A DNA stretch of 64,000 bases from Flavobacterium piscis (GTDB lineage: Bacteria; Bacteroidota; Bacteroidia; Flavobacteriales; Flavobacteriaceae). The position numbers were made by a program, and so were the translations under genes. The stretch is taken from the NCBI RefSeq assembly GCF_001686925.1, contig NZ_LVEN01000027.1, forward strand, positions 248,001 to 312,000, given 5' to 3'. Below the pieces are notes generated by a model. It did not search any database. It was not told the origin of the DNA and was given only the letters and a program-made list of their open reading frames with translations. Below, piece after piece: positions 35,645 through 45,950 of this stretch. Position 1 is the first letter of the stretch. Every line of letters starts with the position of its first letter.

Positions 35645-35726
35645 GTCAATTCGTTTTCTCATATTTTAAATGCTCAATAATTCAAAAAACCAACTCAATA
35701 TTTTATTAACTAAAAACCAAATCATT

Positions 35727-38700
35727 ATGAGAATCGCAATAAGATACTTATGCTTCTTAGTAGTTATGATGTCCGCCGGTACACTTTATTCCCAAACCAT
35801 CACCGGTAAAGTTACAGATAATGAAAATTTACCATTACCTGGCGCTACAGTTATAGTAAAGGGTACACAGACCTCGACGATAACGGACATGGACGGAAGT
35901 TACAAATTAACCAATGTTAAAACTGGATCTACTTTAGAATTTAGTTTCATAGGATTTAATACGCAAAGTGTTTCGGCCAATAATTCGGTTGTAAATGTTT
36001 CTTTAAAACCAAGCTCTCAGGAATTAAATGAAGTTGTAATAGTTGGAGCTGTAATGAAAAAAGGAGATCTAACGGGTGCTGTAAGCAGTGTTTCTGGTGA
36101 TAAACTTAGAGAGGTTCCAACGCCAAATGTGGTGCAGGCGCTACAAGGACGTGCTTCGGGTGTATATGTACAACAAAGTGCTGTACCTGGTCAGTCTGGT
36201 ACAATAAGAATTAGGGGAAATAATTCGCTGAACTTTGGCGGTAACCCAATATTTGTAATAGATGGTTTGATTACCGACAGCAATTTTGAAAACATAAATC
36301 CTGACGATGTTGCCAGTATGGAAGTGCTTAAAGATGCTTCGGCTACTGCACTATATGGTTCAAGAGCAGCAAATGGAGTAATCGTAATTACAACAAAAAA
36401 AGGTTCAAGATCTGGAGAAGCAAAAATACAATATGATACATGGACCGGTGTCTCTGAATTTGCAAGAACTATCCCGTTGATGAATGGCCAGCAATTATTT
36501 GATCTTAGGGTTGATGCTTATGCGAATCGTTATATGGATGAAAATCCAGGTGCTGATCGTGCTGCTTATGTTAACCAAATTAAGTCAAACGGTTCGACTG
36601 TATTTGCGCCTTATGAATTGGAATCTTACAGAACGGGTAAAAGTTACAACTGGTTAGATCAGGTAACACGTTCAGGTTTTCAAACGAATCACAATTTAAG
36701 TTTTAGCGGAGGCGGAGAAAAAGGAACTTATTTTGTGAGTTTTAATTATGTTAATCAGGAAGGACTTCTTAAAAACTCTGATTTTAAAAGATACAACGGA
36801 AAAATTAACCTTACGCAGGATTTAAAATCATGGCTGCAGTTTGGTACCAATACTACTTTTTCAAGAAGCAAGAGCAATTATCAGGAAGGAAGTGCCTTTG
36901 GTGTGGCATTGGGAGCAAATCCATTATTGCCTATAGACGCTAAGTCTACTTATCTTAGATATGGTGAAGTGTTCGACCAGAATCTTTACAATCCGATAAG
37001 AAGTCTTGATATCATAAATTCAAGCTCACGTAACAGACTTACCAGTAGTAATTTCTTAAGTGCAAAACCTCTAAAAGGTCTTGATATCAGAACTACTTTG
37101 TCTGTAGATATTGCAGATCAGGCAAATTTTGATTATATACCAAGTTATACAGGACAGTCGCTTAGAAATTCTATGGATGGAGAAGCGCATCATTATAGAT
37201 ATTCACAATTCAATTATCAGTGGGATAATACTGTAAGTTACAGTAAAGTTTTTGCTGCAAAGCATGACGTAAATCTTATGGGAGGATTTTCTGTAATGAG
37301 TAATTCAGGGAATAGTACTGATGTAAGAGCTCGCGGATTTGTTAGTGATGATTTGACCTACATGGCATTATCAGGAGCATACCAAAAGGATAATGCGCAG
37401 TTAAGCTCGAATTTTACCGATTATTCAAACCAATCGTATTTTGCAAGAGCGAACTATACTTATGATGGTAAATACACTATTACCGGTACAGTACGAAGAG
37501 ATGGTTCTTCTAAATTTGGCCCTAATAACAAATGGGGAACCTTTCCTTCTATAGCAGGAAGTTGGGATATTGCCAAAGAAAATTTCCTTTCAGGATTTGA
37601 AAAATTAGATCAACTTAAATTTCGTGTAGGTTATGGTATGGTGGGGAATCAAAATGTAGATGCTTACAGATATTTTGCCTTATATAATGCACAAGTTAGT
37701 AATAATTCAGGGACTTACGTGTCTGATAATTATATTGATAATTTTGATTTAAGATGGGAAAAACAAAAACAATTTAATGTTGGATTAGATACTGGTTTCT
37801 TTCAAAACAGACTGACTGCAAGTGCTAATTATTTTCATATCAATAATGACGACCTTTTAATGTTGCGTAATATGCCGGTTTCATCAGGATATAAATATAA
37901 GCTGGATAATATTGGTGCTACCACTAATGAGGGTATAGAAGTAGAACTTAGAGGTGACATTATTAGAAACAAGGACTTTAAATGGAATGTTTCTGCCAAC
38001 ATATCATCGGCAAAAAATAAGGTTACAAAACTTTATGGAGATGCTACAGAGATCTACAACCTGGGTGGTTATAGCAACAATGAGATCCAACGTACCGGAA
38101 ACTTTTTCTTAGGTCAATCGGTAAACACAGTGTATGTGTTTCAATATGATGGTATTGCACAACAGGGAGAAAATCTTACCGGAGTAAATTACGGAAGTAG
38201 AACTGTTCAGGCTGGGGATATTAAAATTAAAGACCGTAATGGCGATGGTGTAATAAACGATCAGGACAGGTATGTTGTTGGTGATTTGAATCCTGATTAT
38301 TATGGAGGTTTTTCTACCGATCTTAATTATAAAGGTTTTGCATTAAACGCCGTATTTTCTTATTCAATAGGAGGTAAAAGACCAAGTGGTACCTACGAAA
38401 GCTATATGAATTCAGGAGGTATGAGTGCAGCACATACAGATCTTTTAGATCGTTGGACTCCTACCAATACCAATACAGATGTACCAAGAGCTTATTATGG
38501 AGGAGGAAGATATACTTTGGGTGAGACCGATAAGGCAATACAAGATGCTTCATTCCTAAGATTAAATGCACTTACATTATCGTATACATTACAAGACAAG
38601 GTTGCAGAAAGTGTTTTTCTTAAAAATGTAAGGTTTTATGTAACGGGATCAAATCTATTTATTGTAACGAAATACAAAGGGTATGATCCAGAGGGAGGAG

Positions 38701-38753
38701 ATTCTTATCCAATTTCCAGAATGGTAGTTATGGGATTAAATGTATCTCTTTAA
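35727..38753 (+). CDS. SusC/RagA TonB-linked outer-membrane protein
   Basis: 1008 residues from ATG 35727 (MRIAIRYLCFLVVMMSAGTLYSQ, a normal signal peptide); an in-frame ATG at 35670 would add 19 polar residues before it. After a carboxypeptidase-like domain (ITGKVTDNENLPLPGATVIVKG) come the plug (ALQGRASGVYVQQSAVPGQSGTIRIRG, ATALYGSRAANGVIVITTKKG) and the barrel ending GLNVSL. There is no STN domain, so unlike the receptor at 19788 it is not wired to an anti-sigma factor. It would import an oligosaccharide of the galactose-rich substrate with the SusD encoded next. Confidence 0.94.
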   Translation: MRIAIRYLCFLVVMMSAGTLYSQTITGKVTDNENLPLPGATVIVKGTQTSTITDMDGSYKLTNVKTGSTLEFSFIGFNTQSVSANNSVVNVSLKPSSQELNEVVIVGAVMKKGDLTGAVSSVSGDKLREVPTPNVVQALQGRASGVYVQQSAVPGQSGTIRIRGNNSLNFGGNPIFVIDGLITDSNFENINPDDVASMEVLKDASATALYGSRAANGVIVITTKKGSRSGEAKIQYDTWTGVSEFARTIPLMNGQQLFDLRVDAYANRYMDENPGADRAAYVNQIKSNGSTVFAPYELESYRTGKSYNWLDQVTRSGFQTNHNLSFSGGGEKGTYFVSFNYVNQEGLLKNSDFKRYNGKINLTQDLKSWLQFGTNTTFSRSKSNYQEGSAFGVALGANPLLPIDAKSTYLRYGEVFDQNLYNPIRSLDIINSSSRNRLTSSNFLSAKPLKGLDIRTTLSVDIADQANFDYIPSYTGQSLRNSMDGEAHHYRYSQFNYQWDNTVSYSKVFAAKHDVNLMGGFSVMSNSGNSTDVRARGFVSDDLTYMALSGAYQKDNAQLSSNFTDYSNQSYFARANYTYDGKYTITGTVRRDGSSKFGPNNKWGTFPSIAGSWDIAKENFLSGFEKLDQLKFRVGYGMVGNQNVDAYRYFALYNAQVSNNSGTYVSDNYIDNFDLRWEKQKQFNVGLDTGFFQNRLTASANYFHINNDDLLMLRNMPVSSGYKYKLDNIGATTNEGIEVELRGDIIRNKDFKWNVSANISSAKNKVTKLYGDATEIYNLGGYSNNEIQRTGNFFLGQSVNTVYVFQYDGIAQQGENLTGVNYGSRTVQAGDIKIKDRNGDGVINDQDRYVVGDLNPDYYGGFSTDLNYKGFALNAVFSYSIGGKRPSGTYESYMNSGGMSAAHTDLLDRWTPTNTNTDVPRAYYGGGRYTLGETDKAIQDASFLRLNALTLSYTLQDKVAESVFLKNVRFYVTGSNLFIVTKYKGYDPEGGDSYPISRMVVMGLNVSL

Positions 38754-38778
38754 TCAAATTAATTTAAAAAATTATTTT

Positions 38779-40311
38779 ATGAAAGCAAAAATTATAGCCT
38801 TTATGGCCGTGGCAATATTCTCAGCCTCCTGTTCTTCAGATTTTTTAGAGGAAGAGCCTAAAAGTTCACTTACTGCTGCACAGGCATATGGCAGTTTAGG
38901 TAAAATAGAGCCTGTTCTTTTAGGAGCGATTACGAATTGGAGAAATATGCAAAAAGACCGTGCAGGGCTTTATACTTCTCTTGGTACAGACGAAGCGCAA
39001 CAAGGTGCTTTGCAGGTAACCGGAGATGCAAACCAGGCAGGACTTGATTTGTACAATGGTTTTCTAAGTCAGGAGAATCAGGCAATTGGACAATTATGGA
39101 ATGACAGATGGCCAGTAATTGAAGTAGCTGCACAAACTATTAGAGCATTAGGGACTAATACCGAAGATGATAGTGCAAAACGTGATCTCTTAATGGGTGA
39201 AGCTAGTTTTTTAAGAGCAACATTAATGTTTGAGCTTACACAATATTGGGGAGAAATACCTATTAATGATAAAGCAAAAACAGCAGAATTTGGTTTAAGA
39301 CGTCAGCCTTTGCCTTTGGTTTATTCTTATATCGTTGCCGATTTGGAAAGAGCAATTGAAAAACTTCCTGTAGCACAAAGCAATCCTGCATTTCCTGCAA
39401 AAGGGGTAGCTCAGGCGCTTTTAGGAAAAGTATATCTATATGCTCCTGAAGCTTCAGGACATCGTGATTATACTAAAGCAAAGCAATGGTTTGGAGAAGT
39501 TATTACTTCCGGAAAGTATAGTTTATTGCCAAATTACGCAGATGTTTTTAGTCCGGACCACGCTAATTCTTCAGAATCCCTATATGAATGGCAGTATACT
39601 AATAACTGGCCTGATAACAACCAGATACAATGGCAGACAGGTTCAAGAGTTTTAGCAAACATAAACCAATATGCTTATTTTGGCGGTTATGATCTTATAC
39701 TTCCTACTCAATATTGTTATAAAGATAAAACAGATGGCGGAATATGGGAACCAGGTGATGTACGTAAAGAAGCAAGTATTCGTTATGATTTTACTTATAA
39801 AGGAGTTAAACCTACACTTCCTGCTGGTTTTGGTGGTGATGAGTTGGATCCACACATTAAAAAATTTGAAGATATTCGTGTAGAAGGAAAACAATCATTT
39901 TGGAATTCAGGCAAAAATAAAGCGTATATCAGATATTCGGATGTATTACTTAATTACGCAGAATGTTTAAATGAATTAGGAAACACGACAGAAGCAGAAG
40001 GATATGTAAATCAGGTTCGTACAAGAGCGTTTGGAGGAACATTACCTGAAGCAATGAAATGGAGCGGACTTTCCCAATCTCAGTTCAGAGTGCAAATTCT
40101 TGACGAACGTATGCGTGAGTTAGCTTTTGAAGGCTGGAGAAGAATGGATCTTCTTCGAACAGGAAAATTGGTAGAATTAGTAGGTGCCCGTAACAAATGG
40201 GCAAAACAAAACGGTACAATTGCTGCATTTCATAATCTTTACCCTATTCCTATCGGAGAGATCAAGCTTAATGATGAAATTGGTCCGGAAAACCAAAATC
40301 CAGGATATTAA
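38779..40311 (+). CDS. RagB/SusD-family nutrient-binding lipoprotein
   Basis: 510 residues from ATG 38779 (MKAKIIAFMAVAIFSASC, lipobox SASC). An earlier ATG at 38740 overlaps the SusC gene and would spoil the signal. Landmarks are SDFLEEEPKSSLTAAQAYGS, EASFLRATLMFELTQYWGEIP, ALLGKVYLYAPEASGHRDYTKAKQWFGEVI and the terminal ERMRELAFEGWRRMDLLRTG. It is the substrate-capturing lid of the SusC above. A terminator-like hairpin follows it. Confidence 0.94.
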   Translation: MKAKIIAFMAVAIFSASCSSDFLEEEPKSSLTAAQAYGSLGKIEPVLLGAITNWRNMQKDRAGLYTSLGTDEAQQGALQVTGDANQAGLDLYNGFLSQENQAIGQLWNDRWPVIEVAAQTIRALGTNTEDDSAKRDLLMGEASFLRATLMFELTQYWGEIPINDKAKTAEFGLRRQPLPLVYSYIVADLERAIEKLPVAQSNPAFPAKGVAQALLGKVYLYAPEASGHRDYTKAKQWFGEVITSGKYSLLPNYADVFSPDHANSSESLYEWQYTNNWPDNNQIQWQTGSRVLANINQYAYFGGYDLILPTQYCYKDKTDGGIWEPGDVRKEASIRYDFTYKGVKPTLPAGFGGDELDPHIKKFEDIRVEGKQSFWNSGKNKAYIRYSDVLLNYAECLNELGNTTEAEGYVNQVRTRAFGGTLPEAMKWSGLSQSQFRVQILDERMRELAFEGWRRMDLLRTGKLVELVGARNKWAKQNGTIAAFHNLYPIPIGEIKLNDEIGPENQNPGY

Positions 40312-40388
40312 TGTTTTTGAAGACAATTTTAATGTAATTTTTTATTTTTTGGTCACGTGATTTTTGGTTAGTCACAGTTTTGATTTGC

Positions 40389-40468
40389 AATGCCATTTTG
40401 GATTTAGGTAATAACAGTACGAAGTTTTCTGTTAGAAAAAACTTAGTCCAAAATGGCATTCTTTTTTT
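40389..40468 (+). terminator. Hairpin terminator after SusD
   Basis: A 19-bp stem with one bulge, AATGCCATTTTGGATTTAG paired with CTTAGTCCAAAATGGCATT, followed by seven T residues. The loop is about 34 nt. It separates the SusC/SusD unit from the GH2 gene. Confidence 0.65.
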
Positions 40469-40471
40469 AAT

Positions 40472-40489
40472 GTTTACAAAAATGTAAAC
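40472..40489 (+). promoter_or_regulatory. Perfect inverted repeat GTTTAC-N6-GTAAAC, candidate operator
   Basis: GTTTACAAAAATGTAAAC lies 15 bp before the GH2 start and right after the SusD terminator. The symmetry and GTnTAC half-sites resemble operators of GntR/HutC-type or LacI-type regulators. Confidence 0.45.
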
Positions 40490-40504
40490 GAATCAAATAG
40501 TAAT

Positions 40505-43444
40505 ATGAAGTTTAATACAATTCACTTTTTTATATGGTTATTAGTTTTAAATGCTTTTTCGTTAAGTATTTATGCTCAAGACAAAGTAAGTTTAAACTCT
40601 TCTGATATCGTTTGGAAAGTCAAACCGCAGGCAGAAGTAGGACAGGACAGTCTTAAAATATTTACCCCAAATTATTCAGGAACAAATTGGGTAAATGCCG
40701 TTGTTCCGGGTACCATTTTCAATTCGTATGTCGTAAGCGGATTAGAAAAAGATCCTAATTATGGCGACAATATTTATCAGGTTGATAAAGCAAAATACGA
40801 TCGCAGTTTTTGGTATCGCACCGAATTTAAAGTTCCGGAAAATTTTACAAAAGATATTATTTGGTTAAATTTTGAAGGAATCAATCGCGAAGGTGATGTT
40901 TACCTTAACGGAAAAAAAATAGCCACACTTAGCGGAATGATGCAACGTGGTAAATTTGATATTACTAAGTTGGTGCATCGCAGCGATAAAAATGTTCTGG
41001 CAGTTTTGGTAAGCATTCCCAAAACGCCTTTAAATAATTACGGAAGTCCAACCTATATTTCAAGCGCCGGCTGGGATTGGATGCCGTATGTACCAGGATT
41101 AAATTCCGGTATTACAGATGATGTTTTTCTAAGCAATACAAATAAAATTACGATTGTAGATCCTTGGATTCATACCAATTTACCTTCGAATGCACGAGCA
41201 GATCTTGATGTAAAAGTAGAATTGAAGAATTCTTCGGCACAAAATCAGGAAGGAGTTTTGACAGGAGTAATTATGCCCGGAAATATTACTTTTTCTAAAA
41301 AAATAAGTTTAGATGCAAACGCAATTACAAGCGTACATTTAAATAAAGAACAATTTCCGGAACTTTCGATTCAGAATCCTAAATTATGGTGGCCAAATGG
41401 TTACGGAGATCCTAATTTATATACGTGTCAGTTTACTTTGAAAATTGGAGATGTAGTTTCGGATACTCAAAAAATAACTTTTGGAATCAAGAAATATACT
41501 TACGATACAGAGGGCGGAGTTCTGCATGTTTCGATAAACGGAAAACGTGTTTTTCTAAAAGGTGGAAACTGGGGAATGAGCGAATATATGCTTCGTTGCA
41601 GAGGAGACGAATACGATCTAAAAGTGAAACTGCACAAAGAAATGAATTATAATATCATTCGTAACTGGTTAGGTTCTACCACAGATGATGAATTCTATGA
41701 GGCTTGTGATAAATATGGAATTATGGTTTGGGATGATTTTTGGTTAAATGCAAATCCAAACTTGCCATTAGACATTCACGTTTTTAATAGCAATGTAATC
41801 GAGAAAATAAAACGAGTAAGAAATCATGCGAGCATAGCAGTTTGGTGCGGGAATAACGAAGGATTACCACAACCTCCGTTAAACGGCTGGATTGCCGAAA
41901 ATATAAAGACTTTTGACAATAATGACAGATATTATCAGCCTTGTTCAAACACGGGAAACTTAAGCGGCAGCGGACTTTGGGGCAATAAAGATCCGAGGTT
42001 TTATTTTACCAAATATCCTGCGGCTTATGTGGGGACAGGAGATGGCCCAAGTTGGGGTTTAAGAACTGAAATTGGTACAGCCGTTTTCCCAAACATTGAA
42101 AGTTTTAAGAAATTTATTCCTGAAAAAGACTGGTGGCCAAGAAACGATATGTGGGACAAACATTTCTTTGGGCAGAAAGCTTTTAATGCTTCGCCCGATA
42201 ATTATGATAATAGCATAAATGAACGTTACGGAAAACCAAATAACCTCGAAGAATATACCACAAAAGCCCAATTATTAAACATCGAAACCAACAAAGCCAT
42301 GTACGAAGGCTGGTTAGATCATATGTGGGAAGATGCTTCAGGTATCATGATCTGGATGAGTCAATCTTCTTATCCTAGTATGGTTTGGCAAACGTATGAC
42401 TATTATTATGATTTAACAGGAGCATATTGGGGCGTAAAATCAGCTTGTGAGCCCATGCATATTCAATGGAATTCAGTAAATAATTCGGTTAAAGTAATTA
42501 ACACGACAGGAACTGATTTCAAGAATTTAAAGGCCGAAGCCGAAGTATTTAATATGGATGGAAAATCAGTATCGAAATTCAAACAAAATGCGACTGTCGA
42601 TTCGTATTCGAATACTGCGACAGAAAGTTTCGTGATTCCGTTTTATTCGAACCAAAAAGATCTTGCTTTTCAAAAAAATGCAACAGCTTCTTCAACAGAC
42701 GGAGGAAATCTAAGAGACGTTACAGACGGAGATTCAAACAGCCGTTGGGCAAGTAAATCAACAGATAATGAATGGATTTATGTAGATCTTGAAAACGAAT
42801 ATACCATAAACAGAGTAGTTTTAAATTGGGAAAATGCCTTTGGAAAAGAATATAAAATTCAGGTAAGTATAGATGCCAAAAACTGGACAGATGTAAGTGT
42901 TATAAAAGGGGGAAAACAAGGTCTTGAAACCATTTCGTTTGACGAAGTAAAAGCGCGTTATGTTCGAATGTTGGGTGTAAAACGCGGTTCAGGTTGGGGG
43001 TATTCACTTTACGATTTTAAAGTTTTTGGTGCCGATGCCAATACTTCAGATTTAAGTCCGGTACATTTTATTCGATTAAAATTAAAAGATGCCCAAAACA
43101 AATTAGTTAGTGAGAATTTTTATTGGAGAGGAATCAACATGAAAGATTTCACAGAACTTAATAAACTGCCAAAAGCAAACGTAAATGTTTCCAGCAAAGT
43201 GGTAAAACAAAACGGAAAATATGTGATAAAAGCAAAAGTTTCAAGCCCACAAGGAATTGCTTTTGGAATTCATATTCAAACATTAAATGATAAAACCGGA
43301 GCTCAGATTTTACCAGCAATTGTAAGCGATAGTTATTTTACTTTGCTAAAAGGAGAAAGCAAAGAAATTATAGTAGAATTTGATGAAACACTTTTGAAAA
43401 ATGGCGAAAAACCGGTTATAAAAGCTGTTTCTTATAATAAATGA
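40505..43444 (+). CDS. GH2-type glycosidase with F5/8C (discoidin) module
   Basis: 979 residues with a signal peptide (ALNAFSLSIYAQ). The N-terminal sugar-binding domain (WYRTEFKVPENF, DVYLNGKKIATL), immunoglobulin-like domain and TIM barrel follow the GH2 plan. Acid/base E452 (VWCGNNEG) and nucleophile E522 (GLRTEIGT) are in place. The arrangement and motifs such as KGGNWGMSEYML are closest to the exo-beta-glucosaminidase/beta-mannosidase branch of GH2 rather than classical beta-galactosidases. An F5/8C carbohydrate-binding module occupies about 722-843 (DGDSNSRWASKSTDNEWIYV), within the C-terminal Ig region. The substrate linkage is uncertain. Confidence 0.85.
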   Translation: MKFNTIHFFIWLLVLNAFSLSIYAQDKVSLNSSDIVWKVKPQAEVGQDSLKIFTPNYSGTNWVNAVVPGTIFNSYVVSGLEKDPNYGDNIYQVDKAKYDRSFWYRTEFKVPENFTKDIIWLNFEGINREGDVYLNGKKIATLSGMMQRGKFDITKLVHRSDKNVLAVLVSIPKTPLNNYGSPTYISSAGWDWMPYVPGLNSGITDDVFLSNTNKITIVDPWIHTNLPSNARADLDVKVELKNSSAQNQEGVLTGVIMPGNITFSKKISLDANAITSVHLNKEQFPELSIQNPKLWWPNGYGDPNLYTCQFTLKIGDVVSDTQKITFGIKKYTYDTEGGVLHVSINGKRVFLKGGNWGMSEYMLRCRGDEYDLKVKLHKEMNYNIIRNWLGSTTDDEFYEACDKYGIMVWDDFWLNANPNLPLDIHVFNSNVIEKIKRVRNHASIAVWCGNNEGLPQPPLNGWIAENIKTFDNNDRYYQPCSNTGNLSGSGLWGNKDPRFYFTKYPAAYVGTGDGPSWGLRTEIGTAVFPNIESFKKFIPEKDWWPRNDMWDKHFFGQKAFNASPDNYDNSINERYGKPNNLEEYTTKAQLLNIETNKAMYEGWLDHMWEDASGIMIWMSQSSYPSMVWQTYDYYYDLTGAYWGVKSACEPMHIQWNSVNNSVKVINTTGTDFKNLKAEAEVFNMDGKSVSKFKQNATVDSYSNTATESFVIPFYSNQKDLAFQKNATASSTDGGNLRDVTDGDSNSRWASKSTDNEWIYVDLENEYTINRVVLNWENAFGKEYKIQVSIDAKNWTDVSVIKGGKQGLETISFDEVKARYVRMLGVKRGSGWGYSLYDFKVFGADANTSDLSPVHFIRLKLKDAQNKLVSENFYWRGINMKDFTELNKLPKANVNVSSKVVKQNGKYVIKAKVSSPQGIAFGIHIQTLNDKTGAQILPAIVSDSYFTLLKGESKEIIVEFDETLLKNGEKPVIKAVSYNK

Positions 43445-43559
43445 CAAAGTATTCTCAAAGCAAACCTGTCAGGTTTAATAATAACAAAATCGGTTAAATA
43501 AATTTACCACTAATTAAAATCATTTCAAATCCTTTAATCAGTGGCAAAAAAAGATAATT

Positions 43560-45899
43560 ATGAATATCAAAAAATACAAAGCATTACTTTTTATATTACT
43601 GCCTTTTTTAGGTTATTCGCAAAGTAATCCGTTAGAATTATGGTATACAAAACCTGCATCTCAATGGGAAGAAACTTTACCATTAGGAAACGGGCGTTTA
43701 GGAATCATGCCGGATGGCGGAATCACAACCGAAAAATTGGTGCTAAACGATATTACTTTATGGAGCGGATCGCCACAAGACGCCAACAATTATAAAGCCT
43801 ATACTTTTTTACATCAAATAAGAGAATTATTATTAGCCAATAAAAACAGTGATGCCGAAAAACTAATTAATGAGAATTTTGTCTGTACAGGCCCGGGTTC
43901 AGGAAGCGGAGACGGAGCCAATGTACAATTTGGCTGTTATCAGGTTTTGGGAGATATGACTTTAAAATTTGATTACAAAACCAAATCGCAGCCTGTAAAT
44001 TACAGCAGAAATCTCGACATACAAACGGCAGTTGCAGCGACTCAATTTGTACTTGACGGAGTTACTTACAAGCGTGAATATTTTGCAGGTTTTGGCGATG
44101 ATGCGGCTTTTATCAAATTGACTGCAAGCAAAAAAGGGAAATTAAATTTTATTGTTCAGTTAGACAGGCCAGAGCATTTTAAAACCGTAAATGGAAACGA
44201 TAATTCACTTGTAATGTCAGGTCAGTTAAACAACGGCAGCGACGGAAAAGGAATGCGTTATAAAGCAAAAGTAAAAACGCAGTTAAAAGACGGAAATGCA
44301 TTATATACTAATAATACAATCGAAATAAAAAATGCAACCGAAGTAGTACTGTTTATTTCGATGGGAACAGATTTTAAAGATAAAAACTTCGAATCTACAA
44401 TAGATAAAATTTTAGAGGCAGCGATGCAAAAGAAATATCAGGATCAGAAGAAAACACATATCGACAACTATCAAAAGTTATTCAATCGTGTGGCTTTGAA
44501 TTTCGGAAAATCAACAAAAAAAGCGTTGCCTACAAATGAGCGTTTAGATGTTTTTATGAAAGATGCTGATTCAGATACCGGACTTCCTGTTTTGTTTTAC
44601 CAATACGGGCGTTATTTAAGCATCAGCAGTACCAGAGTTGGATTATTACCGCCAAATTTACAAGGATTATGGGCGCATCAGGTTCAGACACCCTGGAACG
44701 GAGATTACCATCTTGACGTAAATGTACAAATGAATCACTGGGCATTAGAAACGGGCAATTTATCAGAATTGAATCTTCCGCTAAAAGATTTGGTGAAGCA
44801 AATGGTGCCTTACGGCGAAAAAACAGCCAAAGCCTATTACAATGCCGATGGTTGGGTAGCACACGTAATTACAAATGTTTGGGGCTTTACAGAACCGGGA
44901 GAAAGTGCTTCATGGGGAATTGCAAAAGCGGGTTCCGGCTGGTTGTGCAACAATTTATGGAACCATTATTTGTATACAAATGATAAAGAATATCTCGCTG
45001 AAATTTATCCAATAATAAAAGGTGCGGCCCAGTTTTATAACAGCATGTTGGTAAAAGATCCGGAAACGGGCTGGTTGGTCACTTCACCATCTGTATCGCC
45101 TGAGAATTCATTTTTCTTGCCAAACGGACAGGATGCACACGTTTGTATGGGACCAACAATTGACAATCAAATTGTTCGTGAATTATTTGATAACGTAATC
45201 GCAGCATCTACAAAATTAGGATTGGACAATGATCTCAGAATCGAACTTGAAAAACGATTAAAATTATTACCTCCGGCGGGAGTAGTTTCGCCTGACGGAA
45301 GAATTCAGGAATGGCTAAAAGATTATAAGGAACCAGACGCTCAACATCGTCACATTTCTCATTTATACGGACTATATCCAGCGTCTTTAATAACTCCGGA
45401 AAGTACGCCAGAATTGGCAGAAGCCGCTAAAAAAACACTTGAAGTAAGAGGTGATGACGGGCCAAGCTGGTCAATCGCCTATAAAATGTTGTTTTGGTCT
45501 CGTTTGAAAGAAGGAAACCGAGCTTATAAATTATTAAAAACAATTCTTAGACCAACGCTTGCAACCAACATAAATTATGGAGCAGGAGGAGGAGTTTATC
45601 CTAATTTACTTTCGGCGGGACCGCCATTTCAAATTGATGGAAATTTTGGTGCAGCTGCCGGAATTGGCGAAATGCTGATTCAAAGTCATGCAGGATTTAT
45701 CGAATTATTGCCCGCAATGCCAGATGTTTGGTTAAATGAGGGAGAAGTAAAAGGGCTTAAAGCCGAAGGGAATTTTACCGTAAACATCAAATGGGAAAAA
45801 GGTAAAGTAACTAAATATGAGATTCTATCTCCAATACCATCAAAAGTAAAAGTGAAGGTAAATGGAGAATTAAAAGAAATCACTTCTTCTAAATTGTAA
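43560..45899 (+). CDS. GH95 alpha-L-fucosidase / alpha-L-galactosidase
   Basis: 779 residues with a signal peptide (LFILLPFLGYSQ). The start of the mature protein, WEETLPLGNGRLGIMPDGG, and LNDITLWSGSPQDANN are diagnostic of GH95. The (alpha/alpha)6 barrel has DVNVQMNHWALETGNLSEL, the general acid E584 in GRIQEWLKDY, RHISHLYGLYP, and D693 in QIDGNFGAAAGIGEML. GH95 enzymes are inverting and remove terminal alpha-1,2 L-fucose, or L-galactose in some plant-glycan loci. In this galactose-centred region either is possible. It lies 115 bp after the GH2 gene and is followed by a hairpin. Confidence 0.92.
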   Translation: MNIKKYKALLFILLPFLGYSQSNPLELWYTKPASQWEETLPLGNGRLGIMPDGGITTEKLVLNDITLWSGSPQDANNYKAYTFLHQIRELLLANKNSDAEKLINENFVCTGPGSGSGDGANVQFGCYQVLGDMTLKFDYKTKSQPVNYSRNLDIQTAVAATQFVLDGVTYKREYFAGFGDDAAFIKLTASKKGKLNFIVQLDRPEHFKTVNGNDNSLVMSGQLNNGSDGKGMRYKAKVKTQLKDGNALYTNNTIEIKNATEVVLFISMGTDFKDKNFESTIDKILEAAMQKKYQDQKKTHIDNYQKLFNRVALNFGKSTKKALPTNERLDVFMKDADSDTGLPVLFYQYGRYLSISSTRVGLLPPNLQGLWAHQVQTPWNGDYHLDVNVQMNHWALETGNLSELNLPLKDLVKQMVPYGEKTAKAYYNADGWVAHVITNVWGFTEPGESASWGIAKAGSGWLCNNLWNHYLYTNDKEYLAEIYPIIKGAAQFYNSMLVKDPETGWLVTSPSVSPENSFFLPNGQDAHVCMGPTIDNQIVRELFDNVIAASTKLGLDNDLRIELEKRLKLLPPAGVVSPDGRIQEWLKDYKEPDAQHRHISHLYGLYPASLITPESTPELAEAAKKTLEVRGDDGPSWSIAYKMLFWSRLKEGNRAYKLLKTILRPTLATNINYGAGGGVYPNLLSAGPPFQIDGNFGAAAGIGEMLIQSHAGFIELLPAMPDVWLNEGEVKGLKAEGNFTVNIKWEKGKVTKYEILSPIPSKVKVKVNGELKEITSSKL

Positions 45900-45907
45900 T
45901 AACAACA

Positions 45908-45940
45908 AGACCTAACAGGTTTTTAAAACCTGTTAGGTCT
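45908..45940 (+). terminator. Strong hairpin after the GH95 gene
   Basis: AGACCTAACAGGTTTT and AAAACCTGTTAGGTCT form a near-perfect palindrome 8 bp after the GH95 stop. A similar word set recurs at 46381-46413 and, shortened, near 43462, so it is also a repeat family. Confidence 0.6.
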
Positions 45941-45950
45941 AATAATTGAA

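Noticed and set aside
34610..35669. Insertion sequence remnant
   Set aside because: The inverted repeats suggest an IS at first sight, but the 300 bp between the arms contain two more hairpins and no transposase frame.
35670..35726. Upstream ATG as the start of the second SusC
   Set aside because: It would put 19 polar residues before a complete signal peptide; kept only as an alternative although its distance to the AGTAT motif resembles that of the 25682 gene.
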